Assembly: GCA_964433875.1 (NCBI GenBank) | Contig: CAYSSO010000005.1 | Coordinates: 19,895 to 83,894, forward strand | Source: Athalassotoga sp964433875 | Lineage (GTDB): Bacteria; Thermotogota; Thermotogae; Mesoaciditogales; Mesoaciditogaceae | Direction: 5' to 3' | DNA length: 64,000 bases | Shown here: positions 1 through 9,007 of the stretch, one piece after another | Layout of the letters: each line of letters opens with the position of its first letter | Position numbering within the stretch: position 1 is the stretch's first letter | Position numbers and translations under genes: made by a program | The notes under the pieces: model-generated | What the model was told of the DNA's origin: nothing | Seen by the model: the letters and a program-made list of their open reading frames with translations, nothing else | Database searches by the model: none

Positions 1-1236
1 AATATAATGGAAAAGATTCCAGACAGAATATGGGAGATAGATTTTGGTACGATAAGATCTTACGACGGGAAGTATGGCGATTTTCTTTTACAAAAGGAGA
101 ATTTTCTCAAAACATTTGAGAACCAAACAAAAATACTCGATAAAAAGATAAACGAGATTCAAAAAGCCATAAAACGTTACAGAGAATGGGGAAGAGACAA
201 AGCGATCAAGCAGGCAAAGTCAAAGGAAAAGTTTGTCGAAAAGTTGTTGGAAGAAAGAAAGGATTTCGAGTTCGAAAAGCGTAAAACCTTTACCCAACTT
301 AGATTTCAAACAAAAGGCGTGAGCGAGGATGTAATTTTAAAGGTTGACGACTTGGAAGTATTCGCCGGAGATAAATACATAGGAAAATTTTCTTTCGAAA
401 TCCACAACGGTCAAAAGGTCGCGCTTATAGGAAGGAACGGAATAGGAAAGACTTCTTTGCTTAAGACTTTGATATCAAAAAAAGTTTCTCTTAAGTGGGG
501 GCCAAATACCCGCGTTGCCTTCGTTGACACCGTCGGAGCAGACAGAAGCAAAAAGCAGATAATCGAAGATATATGGGAAATTGTGCCGCTATGGAAGGAT
601 TTTGAAGTGAGAAAGTATCTTGGAAAATTTGGATTTGAAGGAGATGATGCCTTCAAAGAGATCTCTTCCTTAAGCGGTGGCGAACTCGTAAGGTATCAAC
701 TGGCAAAGGCGCTTATAAATGATCCAAATTTTCTTATTTTAGATGAACCTACAAACCATCTCGATCTTTACATGATCGAATCTTTGGAAGAGACTATTTC
801 AAAGTACGCTGGCGCGGTCCTTTTTACCACACACGATCTCAAATTCGCAGAACGCATAGCCGATCTGTATTTTATAATGGACGCAGAAGGGTTGCACAGA
901 TTTGAAAATTATGAAATGGCCGAAGATTTTCTGAGAAGCGCTTTTAACAATGTCAAAAAACTTTCAACCTCGAATGAGAATTTTGAGAAAAAAAGAAGGA
1001 TCAAAAACAGAATGAAAAAGTTAGAGATCGAAATTTCGCAGCATGAAGAAAGATTAGACATTTTAAATGAAAAGATAACGAATCTTGAATCTCAGATGTT
1101 GAGTTGCAATGACCATTACAAACTCGTTGAACTTTTAAGAGACAAAGAAAGAGTTGAGAAAGAGGCGGAAGAGATCATAAAGAAAATATACGAATTTGAG
1201 GAAGAAAAAAGGGTTCTTGAGGAGGAATCATCATGA
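1..1236 (+). CDS. ABC-F family ATPase, C-terminal part (cut by window edge)
   Basis: The reading frame is open to base 1, so the ATG at 7 is unlikely to be the true start; what remains is the inter-domain linker, the second ATPase domain and a C-terminal coiled coil. Counting from the ATG at 7, residues 30-100 are charged and helical, as in the ABC-F linker. Walker A GRNGIGKTS lies at about 142-150, the signature LSGGE near 222, and Walker B LILDEPTNHLD about 20 residues later. The tail from about 320 is Lys/Glu-rich coiled coil. ABC-F proteins are soluble ATPases without membrane domains, most of which act on the ribosome. The stop overlaps the hutH start by 4 bases. The subfamily cannot be assigned without the first half. 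Confidence 0.9.
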   Translation, partial: NIMEKIPDRIWEIDFGTIRSYDGKYGDFLLQKENFLKTFENQTKILDKKINEIQKAIKRYREWGRDKAIKQAKSKEKFVEKLLEERKDFEFEKRKTFTQLRFQTKGVSEDVILKVDDLEVFAGDKYIGKFSFEIHNGQKVALIGRNGIGKTSLLKTLISKKVSLKWGPNTRVAFVDTVGADRSKKQIIEDIWEIVPLWKDFEVRKYLGKFGFEGDDAFKEISSLSGGELVRYQLAKALINDPNFLILDEPTNHLDLYMIESLEETISKYAGAVLFTTHDLKFAERIADLYFIMDAEGLHRFENYEMAEDFLRSAFNNVKKLSTSNENFEKKRRIKNRMKKLEIEISQHEERLDILNEKITNLESQMLSCNDHYKLVELLRDKERVEKEAEEIIKKIYEFEEEKRVLEEESS

Positions 1237-2753
1237 AATACATTATAGAAGACAGGATAACTTTAGAAGACGTTGTCAACGTTGCGAGGGGAATGAAGGT
1301 CGAAATATCTCCAAGGACGGCCGAGAAAATAGATAAATCGAGGAAAAACGTTGAAAGGCTTTTGTCCTCGGACAAGGCCATGTACGGTATAAATACCGGA
1401 TTCGGAGCACTCGCAACTGTAAAGATATCGAAAGAGGAGATAAACGATCTTCAATCAAATTTGGTACGGAGCCATTCCGTCGGCGTTGGTCCCGTTCTCG
1501 ATGAAGAAAGCACAAGGGCGATGATGCTTTTGAGAGCCTTCTCTCTTTCTCGAGGATATTCAGGCGTAAAACTTGAGACCGTAAATCAGATAGTTGAATT
1601 TTTGAACAGAGGCATTACTCCAGTAGTTCCCTCTCAAGGATCTGTCGGATCAAGCGGCGATCTTGCACCTCTTGCCCATGTTGCGCTTGCAATGATGGGC
1701 GAAGGCGATGTGATTTATCGCGGAAAGATAATGGACGCTTCGAAAGCACTTGAAATTGAAAAATTAAAGCCTCTCAAGTATTCCGCAAAAGAAGGCCTCG
1801 CGCTTACCAACGGAACGCAGGCGATGACGGCCATCCTTGCCCTCGTTCTTTACGATACGAAGGTGCTTTTTNNNNNNNNNNNNNNNNNNNNNNNNNNNAA
1901 TTCACTTATAACCGCCTCTATCTCTATAGACGCGCTTAAAGGATCGACTACACCATTCGATCCGAGAATACACGAATTGAGGCCGTACGAAGGTCAAAAG
2001 TATGTCGCGTCGCGTATAATGGAATATCTCGCAGGCAGCGAGATAAGAGCCTCACACATAAATTGTTCGAAGGTTCAAGATGCTTATTCTCTGAGAGCCA
2101 TCCCGCAGGTTCTCGGCGCTGTAAAGGATACCATCGATTATGTCGAAAAGCAACTCGATATCGAAATGAATGCAGTTACAGATAATCCGCTCGTTTTCGA
2201 AGATGAAGTTTTAAGCGGTGGAAATTTTCATGGAGAGCCGATGGCCTTCGCCGCCGATTTTCTCGGTATAGCCTTGAGCGAACTTGGAAATATAAGTGAA
2301 AGGCGAATAGACAGGCTTGTTAATCCGCTTGTTTCTGGCCTTCCTCCATTTTTAGCCGATGGAAAGGCCGGGCTTAATTCTGGATTGATGATGTGGCAAT
2401 ACACGGCGGCATCTTTGGTCAGTGAAAATAAGGTTCTTTCACATCCGGCCTCCGTTGATTCGATTCCAACATCTGCCTATCAGGAAGATCATGTTTCCAT
2501 GGGAACTATCGCTGCCGTTAAAAGTAGGAAGATATTTGAAAATGTTTCGAAGATAATAGCGATAGAGGCTATGGTTGCATCGAAGGGTATAAGGTATCAT
2601 CTGCCGCTTCGGACCGGCAAAAAGATAGAACCATTGGTGGATCTTATAAATTCAAAGGTTAACTATTTGCAAAGAGATCATTACATGGGAAAGGAATTCG
2701 AAAAAATTTTAACGATGATAAAAAGCGAAAATATGAGAGGAATGATCGAATGA
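1233..2753 (+). CDS. hutH: Histidine ammonia-lyase
   Basis: Deaminates L-histidine to urocanate and ammonia, the first step of histidine breakdown. The substrate-loop motif YGINTGFG is at 51-58. The MIO cofactor site is GSVGSSGDLAPLAH, so the cyclising triplet is Ser140-Ser141-Gly142 instead of the usual Ala-Ser-Gly. The HAL-type block GNFHGEPMAFAADFLG and the motif ISERRIDRLVNP follow. Length is normal at about 506 residues. A run of 27 N keeps the frame open and replaces about nine residues before the helix NSLITASISIDALKG. The gene overlaps the ABC-F gene upstream and rnr downstream by 4 bases each, so it is translationally coupled. No other hut gene is in the window, so its metabolic setting is unclear; another aromatic amino acid lyase is a less likely reading. 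Confidence 0.9.
   Translation: MKYIIEDRITLEDVVNVARGMKVEISPRTAEKIDKSRKNVERLLSSDKAMYGINTGFGALATVKISKEEINDLQSNLVRSHSVGVGPVLDEESTRAMMLLRAFSLSRGYSGVKLETVNQIVEFLNRGITPVVPSQGSVGSSGDLAPLAHVALAMMGEGDVIYRGKIMDASKALEIEKLKPLKYSAKEGLALTNGTQAMTAILALVLYDTKVLFXXXXXXXXXNSLITASISIDALKGSTTPFDPRIHELRPYEGQKYVASRIMEYLAGSEIRASHINCSKVQDAYSLRAIPQVLGAVKDTIDYVEKQLDIEMNAVTDNPLVFEDEVLSGGNFHGEPMAFAADFLGIALSELGNISERRIDRLVNPLVSGLPPFLADGKAGLNSGLMMWQYTAASLVSENKVLSHPASVDSIPTSAYQEDHVSMGTIAAVKSRKIFENVSKIIAIEAMVASKGIRYHLPLRTGKKIEPLVDLINSKVNYLQRDHYMGKEFEKILTMIKSENMRGMIE
1872..1898. other. Assembly gap (27 N) inside hutH
   Basis: A run of 27 undetermined bases. Its length is a multiple of three and the hutH frame continues, so it probably matches the real distance. 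Confidence 0.99.
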
Positions 2754-4912
2754 CCCGTGAAGAACTTATAAAGTATTTTAATTCCAAATCTTACACCCCT
2801 TCAACTCTAACGTCAATTGCCCAAAAGACAAACTCAGATGTCGAAGAATTGAAAAAACTGATCGAAGTTCTTGAGGAAGAAGGCTTTATTTACAGCACAA
2901 GAAGTGGCAAATGGCACAAGGTTAGAGAAAATGAGATGATAGGTATTATAAAGTTCACAAGGTCCGGCAAAAGAGCCTTTGTGACATCTTCATCTGGAAG
3001 AGAAGCCTCTGTGGAAATTGCAAATACCATGTGGGCTTTGAACGGAGATAAGGTGCTCGTCGAGATAATAAAAGATGAAGACGATATCCCTTCGGGAAGG
3101 GTCGTCAAGATCCTTGAAAGAGCGCTGAAAAAGATCGTTGGTGTTTACAAATCCCAATGGACAAATTTTGGGTATCTGATACCGGACGATCCACGGGTAA
3201 TATACGAGTTTAGAGTTTATTTTAAAGATTCGATCGATGTTAAAGATGGAGACAAAGTTGTCGCAAAGATAACGAGATATCCGGATTCCAATGCCGAAGG
3301 AACTGTTGAGATCGTTGAAAAAATAGGCAGGGCAGATCTCCCTCAATCGGATCTTCCAAGTGTTATAGAAAAGTATAATCTGCCAAAGCCCGGCGAATTT
3401 CCGAAATCCGTGATCAAGGCCATAAAAAAACTCCCGGATGATGTCGAAGAAAAGGACATCGAAGGTAGAAAAGATTTCAGGGGCAAACATGTCTTTACAA
3501 TAGATGGAGAAGATGCGAAAGACTTTGACGATGCCGTCTCAATAGAGAAACTTTCAAATGGTAATTACCTTCTCGGTGTTCACATCGCCGACGTTTCAAA
3601 TTACGTCAAGGAAGGAGATCCCATAGATATCGAGGCTTTCAAAAGGGGAACGAGTGTTTATCTTATTGATACAGTTATACCCATGTTACCCTTTAAATTG
3701 TCCAACGATCTTTGTAGCCTTGTTGAAGGCAAGGACAGACTTACAGTCTCTGCAGAGATGGAAATAGACGAATATGGTCGTGTGCTCAAAAGGCAATTTT
3801 CGAAAAGCGTTATAAGGTCTGTCAAGAGGCTTACATACACAAAGGTTACAAAGTTGCTCGAGGATCCAGATGAAGAGATAGAAAATGAAATCGGGTTTTT
3901 AAGGAAAGACCTTGAGATGATGAGAGATCTTGCGCATACTATAAAAACGAGCAGGCTTGGAAGAGGCTCTATAGAATTCGCATCGGACGAGGTTAAAGTG
4001 ATCGTAGATGAGAATGGGTATGTCGAGGATATAATCTTAAGAAAGCAAAATGTTGCCGAAATGATGATAGAAGAGTTCATGATAAGCGCAAATGAATCTG
4101 TTGCGGGTCTTTTCGACAGGATCGGTTTTCCGTTCATCTACAGGATTCACGGGAAGCCGGATGTTGAGACTATAGAAGAACTCTCAGAATATTTGAGAGC
4201 GATAGGCATAAAGTTCAAGATCACGGAAAATATACAGCCGATAATGCTTCAAAGGATCTTAGAACAGATAAAAGGCCATCCTCTCGAAATGGTAATTCAG
4301 CGTCTTCTTGTCAGATCGATGAAAAAAGCCGTTTATTCTGAAACAAATGTGGGCCATTTCGGCCTCGCATCTTTGAATTACACACATTTTACAAGTCCTA
4401 TAAGAAGGTATCCAGATCTTATGGTACACAGACTTTTAAAGATATACATTGAAAAAGGCAAATTTTCCAACGAAGAGGTAGAGAGATATTCGAAAATCTT
4501 GCCATCGATAGCGAAACATTCGTCCGAAAGAGAGGTTATAGCAGATCAGGCCGAGAGAGATCTCGTATCTATGAAAAAGATAGAATACGCTCAGAATCAT
4601 ATTGGAGAGGCCTTTGATGTGGTTGTAACTGGAGTTACGGATTTTGGCCTTTTTGTTGAAATCCCTGATAAAGCCATAAGCGGGCTCATTCATATCTCTA
4701 CCCTTAACGATTATTACATTCACGATGAAAAGTTCAACACACTTACCGGAACGAGTGGAAGGATCTTTAAAATCGGCGACAAATTAAAGGCTAAAATAGT
4801 GTCGGCTGACAAGATAAAGGGAATGATAGATTTTGTGCTGGAGGATGAAAATGGAAAAGGTAGAGAAGGAAAAAATGATCAAAAGGTTAAGAAGAATAGA
4901 AGGACAGGTTAG
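2750..4912 (+). CDS. rnr: Ribonuclease R (3'-5' exoribonuclease)
   Basis: A processive 3'-5' exoribonuclease that degrades structured RNA. The order is an N-terminal winged-helix-like segment (1-60), cold-shock/OB domains (about 65-220), the catalytic RNB domain and a C-terminal S1 domain (VTGVTDFGLFVEIPDKAISGLIH, written here in part, near 625-645). The RNB metal-binding motif DGEDAKDFDDAVS starts near 251, with the acidic residues intact, followed by GVHIADVSNYV. A later catalytic block HFTSPIRRYPDLMVHR is at about 545. Length 720 is normal. The start overlaps the hutH stop (ATGA) and the 3' end overlaps the CsoR-family gene by 62 bases. Confidence 0.95.
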   Translation: MTREELIKYFNSKSYTPSTLTSIAQKTNSDVEELKKLIEVLEEEGFIYSTRSGKWHKVRENEMIGIIKFTRSGKRAFVTSSSGREASVEIANTMWALNGDKVLVEIIKDEDDIPSGRVVKILERALKKIVGVYKSQWTNFGYLIPDDPRVIYEFRVYFKDSIDVKDGDKVVAKITRYPDSNAEGTVEIVEKIGRADLPQSDLPSVIEKYNLPKPGEFPKSVIKAIKKLPDDVEEKDIEGRKDFRGKHVFTIDGEDAKDFDDAVSIEKLSNGNYLLGVHIADVSNYVKEGDPIDIEAFKRGTSVYLIDTVIPMLPFKLSNDLCSLVEGKDRLTVSAEMEIDEYGRVLKRQFSKSVIRSVKRLTYTKVTKLLEDPDEEIENEIGFLRKDLEMMRDLAHTIKTSRLGRGSIEFASDEVKVIVDENGYVEDIILRKQNVAEMMIEEFMISANESVAGLFDRIGFPFIYRIHGKPDVETIEELSEYLRAIGIKFKITENIQPIMLQRILEQIKGHPLEMVIQRLLVRSMKKAVYSETNVGHFGLASLNYTHFTSPIRRYPDLMVHRLLKIYIEKGKFSNEEVERYSKILPSIAKHSSEREVIADQAERDLVSMKKIEYAQNHIGEAFDVVVTGVTDFGLFVEIPDKAISGLIHISTLNDYYIHDEKFNTLTGTSGRIFKIGDKLKAKIVSADKIKGMIDFVLEDENGKGREGKNDQKVKKNRRTG

Positions 4913-5105
4913 AGGCATTCAAACGATGTTAGAAAATGACAGAGAATGTCCCGACATTCTTATAGAGATATCGGCGGTAAAATCTGCCCTGGATGCTGTA
5001 AGCAAAATCATAGCCCAGAATTATACGTATGAATGTGTGAAGGTCGATCCGGGGAATGAAGAAAAACTGGAATCGCTTTTGAGGGCGATTTTCAAATACC
5101 ATTGA
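4851..5105 (+). CDS. CsoR/RcnR-family (DUF156) repressor, possibly a persulfide sensor
   Basis: A small all-helical DNA-binding repressor of 84 residues. The family block RLRRIEGQVRGIQ is at 12-24 and CPDILIEISAVKSALDAV at 33-50. The ATG at 4851 is chosen because GGAGG ends six bases before it; starts at TTG 4833 or ATG 4845 would also be open. CsoR copper sensors use Cys, His and Cys. Here Cys33 and Cys62 are present at the usual 29-residue distance, but the position of the histidine (58) is tyrosine. Two cysteines without the histidine is the pattern of CstR-type sulfide/persulfide sensors, so copper sensing is doubtful. No sulfur or copper gene adjoins it; ctpA follows after 16 bases. Confidence 0.85.
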   Translation: MEKVEKEKMIKRLRRIEGQVRGIQTMLENDRECPDILIEISAVKSALDAVSKIIAQNYTYECVKVDPGNEEKLESLLRAIFKYH

Positions 5106-5121
5106 AAGGAGATTTTATTAA

Positions 5122-6375
5122 ATGAGAAGGTATCAAAAGATAATTGTGGCCATATTTTTAATATCGGCCTTAATCGGAATTGCATGGGCAACTGAAAATA
5201 TAGCGCAATCGAATTCTGACACTGTCGGAGAGGTCTTAAAACTCATAAAAATGTATTATTACAACGGGTCTTCTGTGAATTTTGAGAAACTTCAAGACGC
5301 GGCGATAAATGCCATAGTCGCAAATCTTGGAAGTCATTTCACTTACTATTTTCCTCCGAGCGAGGCGAGCGAGTTCAACATTCAGACCTCTTCTCAGTAC
5401 GGTGGTATAGGTACCGAGGTAACTTACAATGCAACGAGAAATGCAATTGAGGTTATAAGCCCGATGTACGGATCACCCGCTCAAAAGGCCGGAATAAAGA
5501 GCGGTGACCTTATAATGTCAATTGATGGCACAAGCGTTAAATCTCTCGGGTATGTCAACGCCGTTAATGCCTTGCGGGGTACTCCCGGATCGACCGTTAC
5601 AATAGTCATATACAGGCCTTCGGACAACGCAACGATGACTTTGAGTATAACAAGGGCAAAGATAGAGTTAAAAACTGTTAAATATACAACATTCGAGGCC
5701 TCCTCTGTCAAGATCGGCTACATCAGAATAACGAATTTCAGCGAGACGACGGCCAATGATTTTAACAAGGCTTTTGCATCGCTTTTAAATGATCATATTC
5801 AGGCTTTGATTTTAGATCTCAGAAATGATCCGGGTGGATTATTCACCGCGGCCCTCGATGTTGCAAGCCAATTTTTGCCGAAGGGTAAATTGATAATAAC
5901 GATGAGAGACAAAAATGGAAATGAGTATCCGTTCTTTTCCTATGGAGGACTTGATCCGAAAATACCGGTTGTTGTGCTTGTTAATAACGGATCGGCCTCT
6001 TCTTCTGAGATAGTATCGGCCGCTTTAAGGGACAATCACGTGGGAGTCTTGGTTGGAGAGAGAACCTTCGGTAAGGCTGCCGTCCAGACAGAATTTAAAC
6101 TCAGCAACGGTGGTTTATTACTTTTAGTTACGGATCATTACTTTACACCGAATGGCCAGGATATAAATCTTAAAGGGATAGAGCCGGACTACGTGGTCTC
6201 CTCTGGAGCCACTCCAACTCAGAACGAAAGTTACAAGGCCTTAATTCAAAGTGTCGTTATGTCCACACAAAGCACGGCCCAGATAGATTTTTCCGATCCT
6301 CAGGTTCAGAAAGCGATTGAGATCCTCATCTCGGAAGTAAAGGAAGGCATAACTTTTCCAAGAAATTTAAAATGA
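5122..6375 (+). CDS. ctpA: C-terminal processing peptidase, S41 family
   Basis: A secreted serine protease that cuts near protein C-termini. Residues 1-23 form a signal peptide or membrane anchor ending near AWA. A PDZ domain spans about 90-175 (GGIGTEV through IKSGDLIMSIDG). The catalytic Ser lies in NNGSASSSEI near 290 and the catalytic Lys in ERTFGKAAVQ 25 residues later, the spacing expected of the Ser-Lys dyad. Length 417 is typical. It follows the CsoR-family gene closely and is ended by a strong terminator, so it is probably the last gene of this transcription unit. The symbol is generic, since ctp paralogues are common. Confidence 0.92.
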   Translation: MRRYQKIIVAIFLISALIGIAWATENIAQSNSDTVGEVLKLIKMYYYNGSSVNFEKLQDAAINAIVANLGSHFTYYFPPSEASEFNIQTSSQYGGIGTEVTYNATRNAIEVISPMYGSPAQKAGIKSGDLIMSIDGTSVKSLGYVNAVNALRGTPGSTVTIVIYRPSDNATMTLSITRAKIELKTVKYTTFEASSVKIGYIRITNFSETTANDFNKAFASLLNDHIQALILDLRNDPGGLFTAALDVASQFLPKGKLIITMRDKNGNEYPFFSYGGLDPKIPVVVLVNNGSASSSEIVSAALRDNHVGVLVGERTFGKAAVQTEFKLSNGGLLLLVTDHYFTPNGQDINLKGIEPDYVVSSGATPTQNESYKALIQSVVMSTQSTAQIDFSDPQVQKAIEILISEVKEGITFPRNLK

Positions 6376-6379
6376 ATTG

Positions 6380-6402
6380 CCCCGCCAAAGGCGGGGTTTT
6401 TT
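6380..6402 (+). terminator. Rho-independent terminator after ctpA
   Basis: Stem CCCCGCC / GGCGGGG with a 3-base loop, followed by six T. It starts 4 bases after the ctpA stop. Confidence 0.93.
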
Positions 6403-6433
6403 GATCTACTCGAACAATGCAAATGTTGGATCG

Positions 6434-6459
6434 TGACATGCCCCCACCAGAGCATGTCA
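6434..6459. repeat. Inverted repeat in the ctpA/lipoprotein convergent gap
   Basis: TGACATGC and GCATGTCA are perfect 8-base arms around a 10-base loop. There is no T-run on either side, so it is not a standard terminator. A second inverted pair, CAGGATTTA/TAAATCCTG, lies at about 6520-6560 just past the minus-strand stop. No gene is seen in the roughly 160 bases between the two convergent genes. Confidence 0.5.
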
Positions 6460-6561
6460 TTGCCTTGCCTTATGTTAACATCAAGTTCAAGATCATTATC
6501 AAGCCATTGAGAAGTTGGTAAGGTGGCAGGATTTATGAATGGATTATACGCTAAATCCTGA

Positions 6562-8877
6562 TTACTTAACAACTAAAATTGAGGATCTTTTTGTCATATT
6601 TCCTGCGTTGTCATAGGCCATAACGTATATCGTATAGGTTGCAGGATTTGTCGGTTTCCAGTCGAATTCAAAGGTATTTGATTTGAAATCCCTTACGACA
6701 ACGGGTATCAGGTTTGGATACGGCTGCGGATCTCTCGAAGAGTAGATCTGCAATTCGAGATAATTGATCCCGCTTATTGAGTCCGTTGCATTTGCACTTA
6801 TGTGAATTATCGAGTTTGTCGATGCCGTCGACGGCGCAGAAATCTCAAGGGAAGGCGGTGTGGTATCTTTAAAAACGTTGAAGTACGCGCTCGCATATCC
6901 TTTCTTGCCATATGCGTTGACAGCCTCGGCCATCAGGGTGTGCGATCCCTGATTTTGCGGAGTCCAGTGTAGGATGTATGGAGGCGCATTCACTGATCCT
7001 ATCTCATTTCCGTCAACGTAGAAATTAACGTAATTTATCGCCGCATTTGATTGAATTACAGTTGCTCCAAGCGTGATCTTGCCTCCGAGGTATATCGAGA
7101 TCGGAGTTGCAAATGCCTCGATTTCTGGTAAACTTCCCGGGTAGACGTAAAAGTAGAAATTAGATGTCGCGGATCTGCCGAAGATGTCTTGAGCGTAAAC
7201 TTTGAAAAGATGAGTACCCGTTGCCGAAGCGATCCAGTGAATTGTGTAAAGACCAGTCGCACTTTTCGAAGGAGTAAGAGGAGTATTGTCTATCCACATC
7301 TCTACATTCGAGATTTTGCTCTGTGAGACGATACTTGCACCGAAAGTTACAAAGTCGGATTGTTCAACCAAAGAGGAGATGTAGGGATATATGATAGGAC
7401 CATTGTTGTTTATGTAATTCGGCAAAACATTCACATTTACTATCGTCGAAGAGACGGTATTATTCGAGTCGATGCTTTCTATTTTTATGGGTATTACTCC
7501 GGCTTTATCCGGAATCCACGATATGGCATACGTGTTGTCATTTCCATTTGAAACGCTTCCTATACTTGAGGCGTTAAGAATATTGTAGAAATTGACAGTC
7601 TTTATTGATGCGTCGGGGGCCGTCGCGTAGGTCCTGACAGTTAAAATCTTTGAAATGCCCGCAGTTGCGTAGGGAGTAAATGACGGAAAAAGGTACGGCG
7701 GATATGTTTTTGGATTGTATGAAACGTTGAAATCAAAAGAGGTGGATTGCATTTCAAAGTTGTCATTTGCGATTATTGTTACGGTATGCGGGCCATCGGA
7801 TGGGTTGAACCGGTAAGTTAACGTATCTGTCGAATAGGCCGTGTACACAAGACCGCCATCTATGTAAAGTCTTATTGTTTTCATCGGTGGGTAGTAATTG
7901 TAGACAACGGCCGTCACAGTTGCGCTTTGGCCGTGCTGGATATTGGAAGGCATTATTCCGGCCTGGATTATCATGTTGTTAGTCTGAGGCGTTACGGCTA
8001 TATGATAGGTTTCTTCGTTAAACCATCCAAGAGGATCTTTCAAAGTGACATTGACCGTATGGTATCCCGCTACCACGCTCCATGTCGCCACGTATGTTGT
8101 AGAGGATGATGAAGAAGGTACAACGTTAAGAGGAAGATTATCAACGGTTATGTATGGCGTAAAACCGGTGGGATCGTATCCTGAAACTTTAAATGTCACG
8201 TAGGAATTCGAGAGCGAAGGGTACTGTGGTGTCCATGAGACACTTTTTATCTGCGGATAAGGATAATTCGATGCCGTAAAAGTTATCGAAGTTGAAGAAA
8301 TTGTGCCTATTTTGTCCGAGACATTTATCGAGAGCGTATGGCTTCCGGGCGTAATTGTAGATGTTGAAAGAAAGGTCGATGGTGAAATTGAAGTTACAGG
8401 CAAAGGTTGAGAATCGAGGCTCACTTCCTTTGAGGACAGGCCTATTTGCGAAGTCGCCGAGAAAGTGAAGGAGACGATCTGACCGCCTTGAGGATTTGCC
8501 GGCGAAATAGAGATGTTGTATATCTTTGGAGGATACGGCAAAGAAACATCTATGACCTTCGAATTTGAAGAAAAGTGATTGTACGAATCTGTAACAGTGG
8601 CAACTACCGTATGCACCCCGCTTACGGCAGTCCATGTCGCGACAAAGGTATCATTCGTGCTCGTGAGTGCGAGACTCTGTCCGTCGATAGAAAGGGCACA
8701 AGTGAGATTAGAATACAGATCATTCGATTGTACCGTTATCTTTACCGATTGTCCCGCTACAAAATTCGAAGGGCTGAATGATATCGATGGTACCGAAGGA
8801 CCTGAAAGGTTCATGCATCCTGCAAGTAATATAGAAAGTGTTATCAGTATAATTGAGAATAAAAGGATTCGTTTCAT
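6562..8877 (-). CDS. Surface lipoprotein with about eight Ig-like repeats
   Basis: Begins with a lipoprotein signal peptide; the lipobox LAGC places the lipidated cysteine at 21. The remaining 750 residues are a string of about eight Ig/fibronectin-like beta-sandwich units of 80-95 residues. Each unit opens with a motif like P.I....SP....GQ.V.FT and closes near W.P...G.HT. The units start near residues 29, 113, 208, 300, 395, 495, 585 and 675. No catalytic motif is seen. It is a monocistronic minus-strand gene with a clear Shine-Dalgarno site (GAGGTGATCC). It probably forms an extended stalk at the cell surface or in the space below the outer sheath. The partner is unknown. Confidence 0.8.
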   Translation of the reverse strand: MKRILLFSIILITLSILLAGCMNLSGPSVPSISFSPSNFVAGQSVKITVQSNDLYSNLTCALSIDGQSLALTSTNDTFVATWTAVSGVHTVVATVTDSYNHFSSNSKVIDVSLPYPPKIYNISISPANPQGGQIVSFTFSATSQIGLSSKEVSLDSQPLPVTSISPSTFLSTSTITPGSHTLSINVSDKIGTISSTSITFTASNYPYPQIKSVSWTPQYPSLSNSYVTFKVSGYDPTGFTPYITVDNLPLNVVPSSSSSTTYVATWSVVAGYHTVNVTLKDPLGWFNEETYHIAVTPQTNNMIIQAGIMPSNIQHGQSATVTAVVYNYYPPMKTIRLYIDGGLVYTAYSTDTLTYRFNPSDGPHTVTIIANDNFEMQSTSFDFNVSYNPKTYPPYLFPSFTPYATAGISKILTVRTYATAPDASIKTVNFYNILNASSIGSVSNGNDNTYAISWIPDKAGVIPIKIESIDSNNTVSSTIVNVNVLPNYINNNGPIIYPYISSLVEQSDFVTFGASIVSQSKISNVEMWIDNTPLTPSKSATGLYTIHWIASATGTHLFKVYAQDIFGRSATSNFYFYVYPGSLPEIEAFATPISIYLGGKITLGATVIQSNAAINYVNFYVDGNEIGSVNAPPYILHWTPQNQGSHTLMAEAVNAYGKKGYASAYFNVFKDTTPPSLEISAPSTASTNSIIHISANATDSISGINYLELQIYSSRDPQPYPNLIPVVVRDFKSNTFEFDWKPTNPATYTIYVMAYDNAGNMTKRSSILVVK

Positions 8878-8960
8878 CGGATCACCTCAAAGTATTATTC
8901 AACTTTTTGATCTCCTCTTCCTTTGTTTGTGTCATTCACAAATTGTTTCATTTTTCTTAA

Positions 8961-8990
8961 TTGACTTAAAAGTACCTTATAGAGTATACT
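8961..8990 (+). promoter_or_regulatory. Promoter of the ffh-rpsP operon
   Basis: -35 TTGACT (8961-8966), 18-base spacer, -10 TATACT (8985-8990), 17 bases ahead of the ffh ATG. It lies in the divergent gap with the lipoprotein gene. A small inverted repeat TTTGTG/CACAAA at 8926-8942 lies upstream. Confidence 0.8.
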
Positions 8991-9007
8991 TACCGAGAGG
9001 TGGGTAA

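Noticed and set aside
6306..6572. Minus-strand ORF of 88 codons downstream of the Ig-repeat lipoprotein
   Set aside because: It overlaps the ctpA end and its terminator, and has no ribosome-binding site or family likeness.
8579..9007. Plus-strand ORF of 142 codons ahead of ffh
   Set aside because: It is antisense to the lipoprotein start and runs through the ffh promoter; its sequence looks like a shadow.
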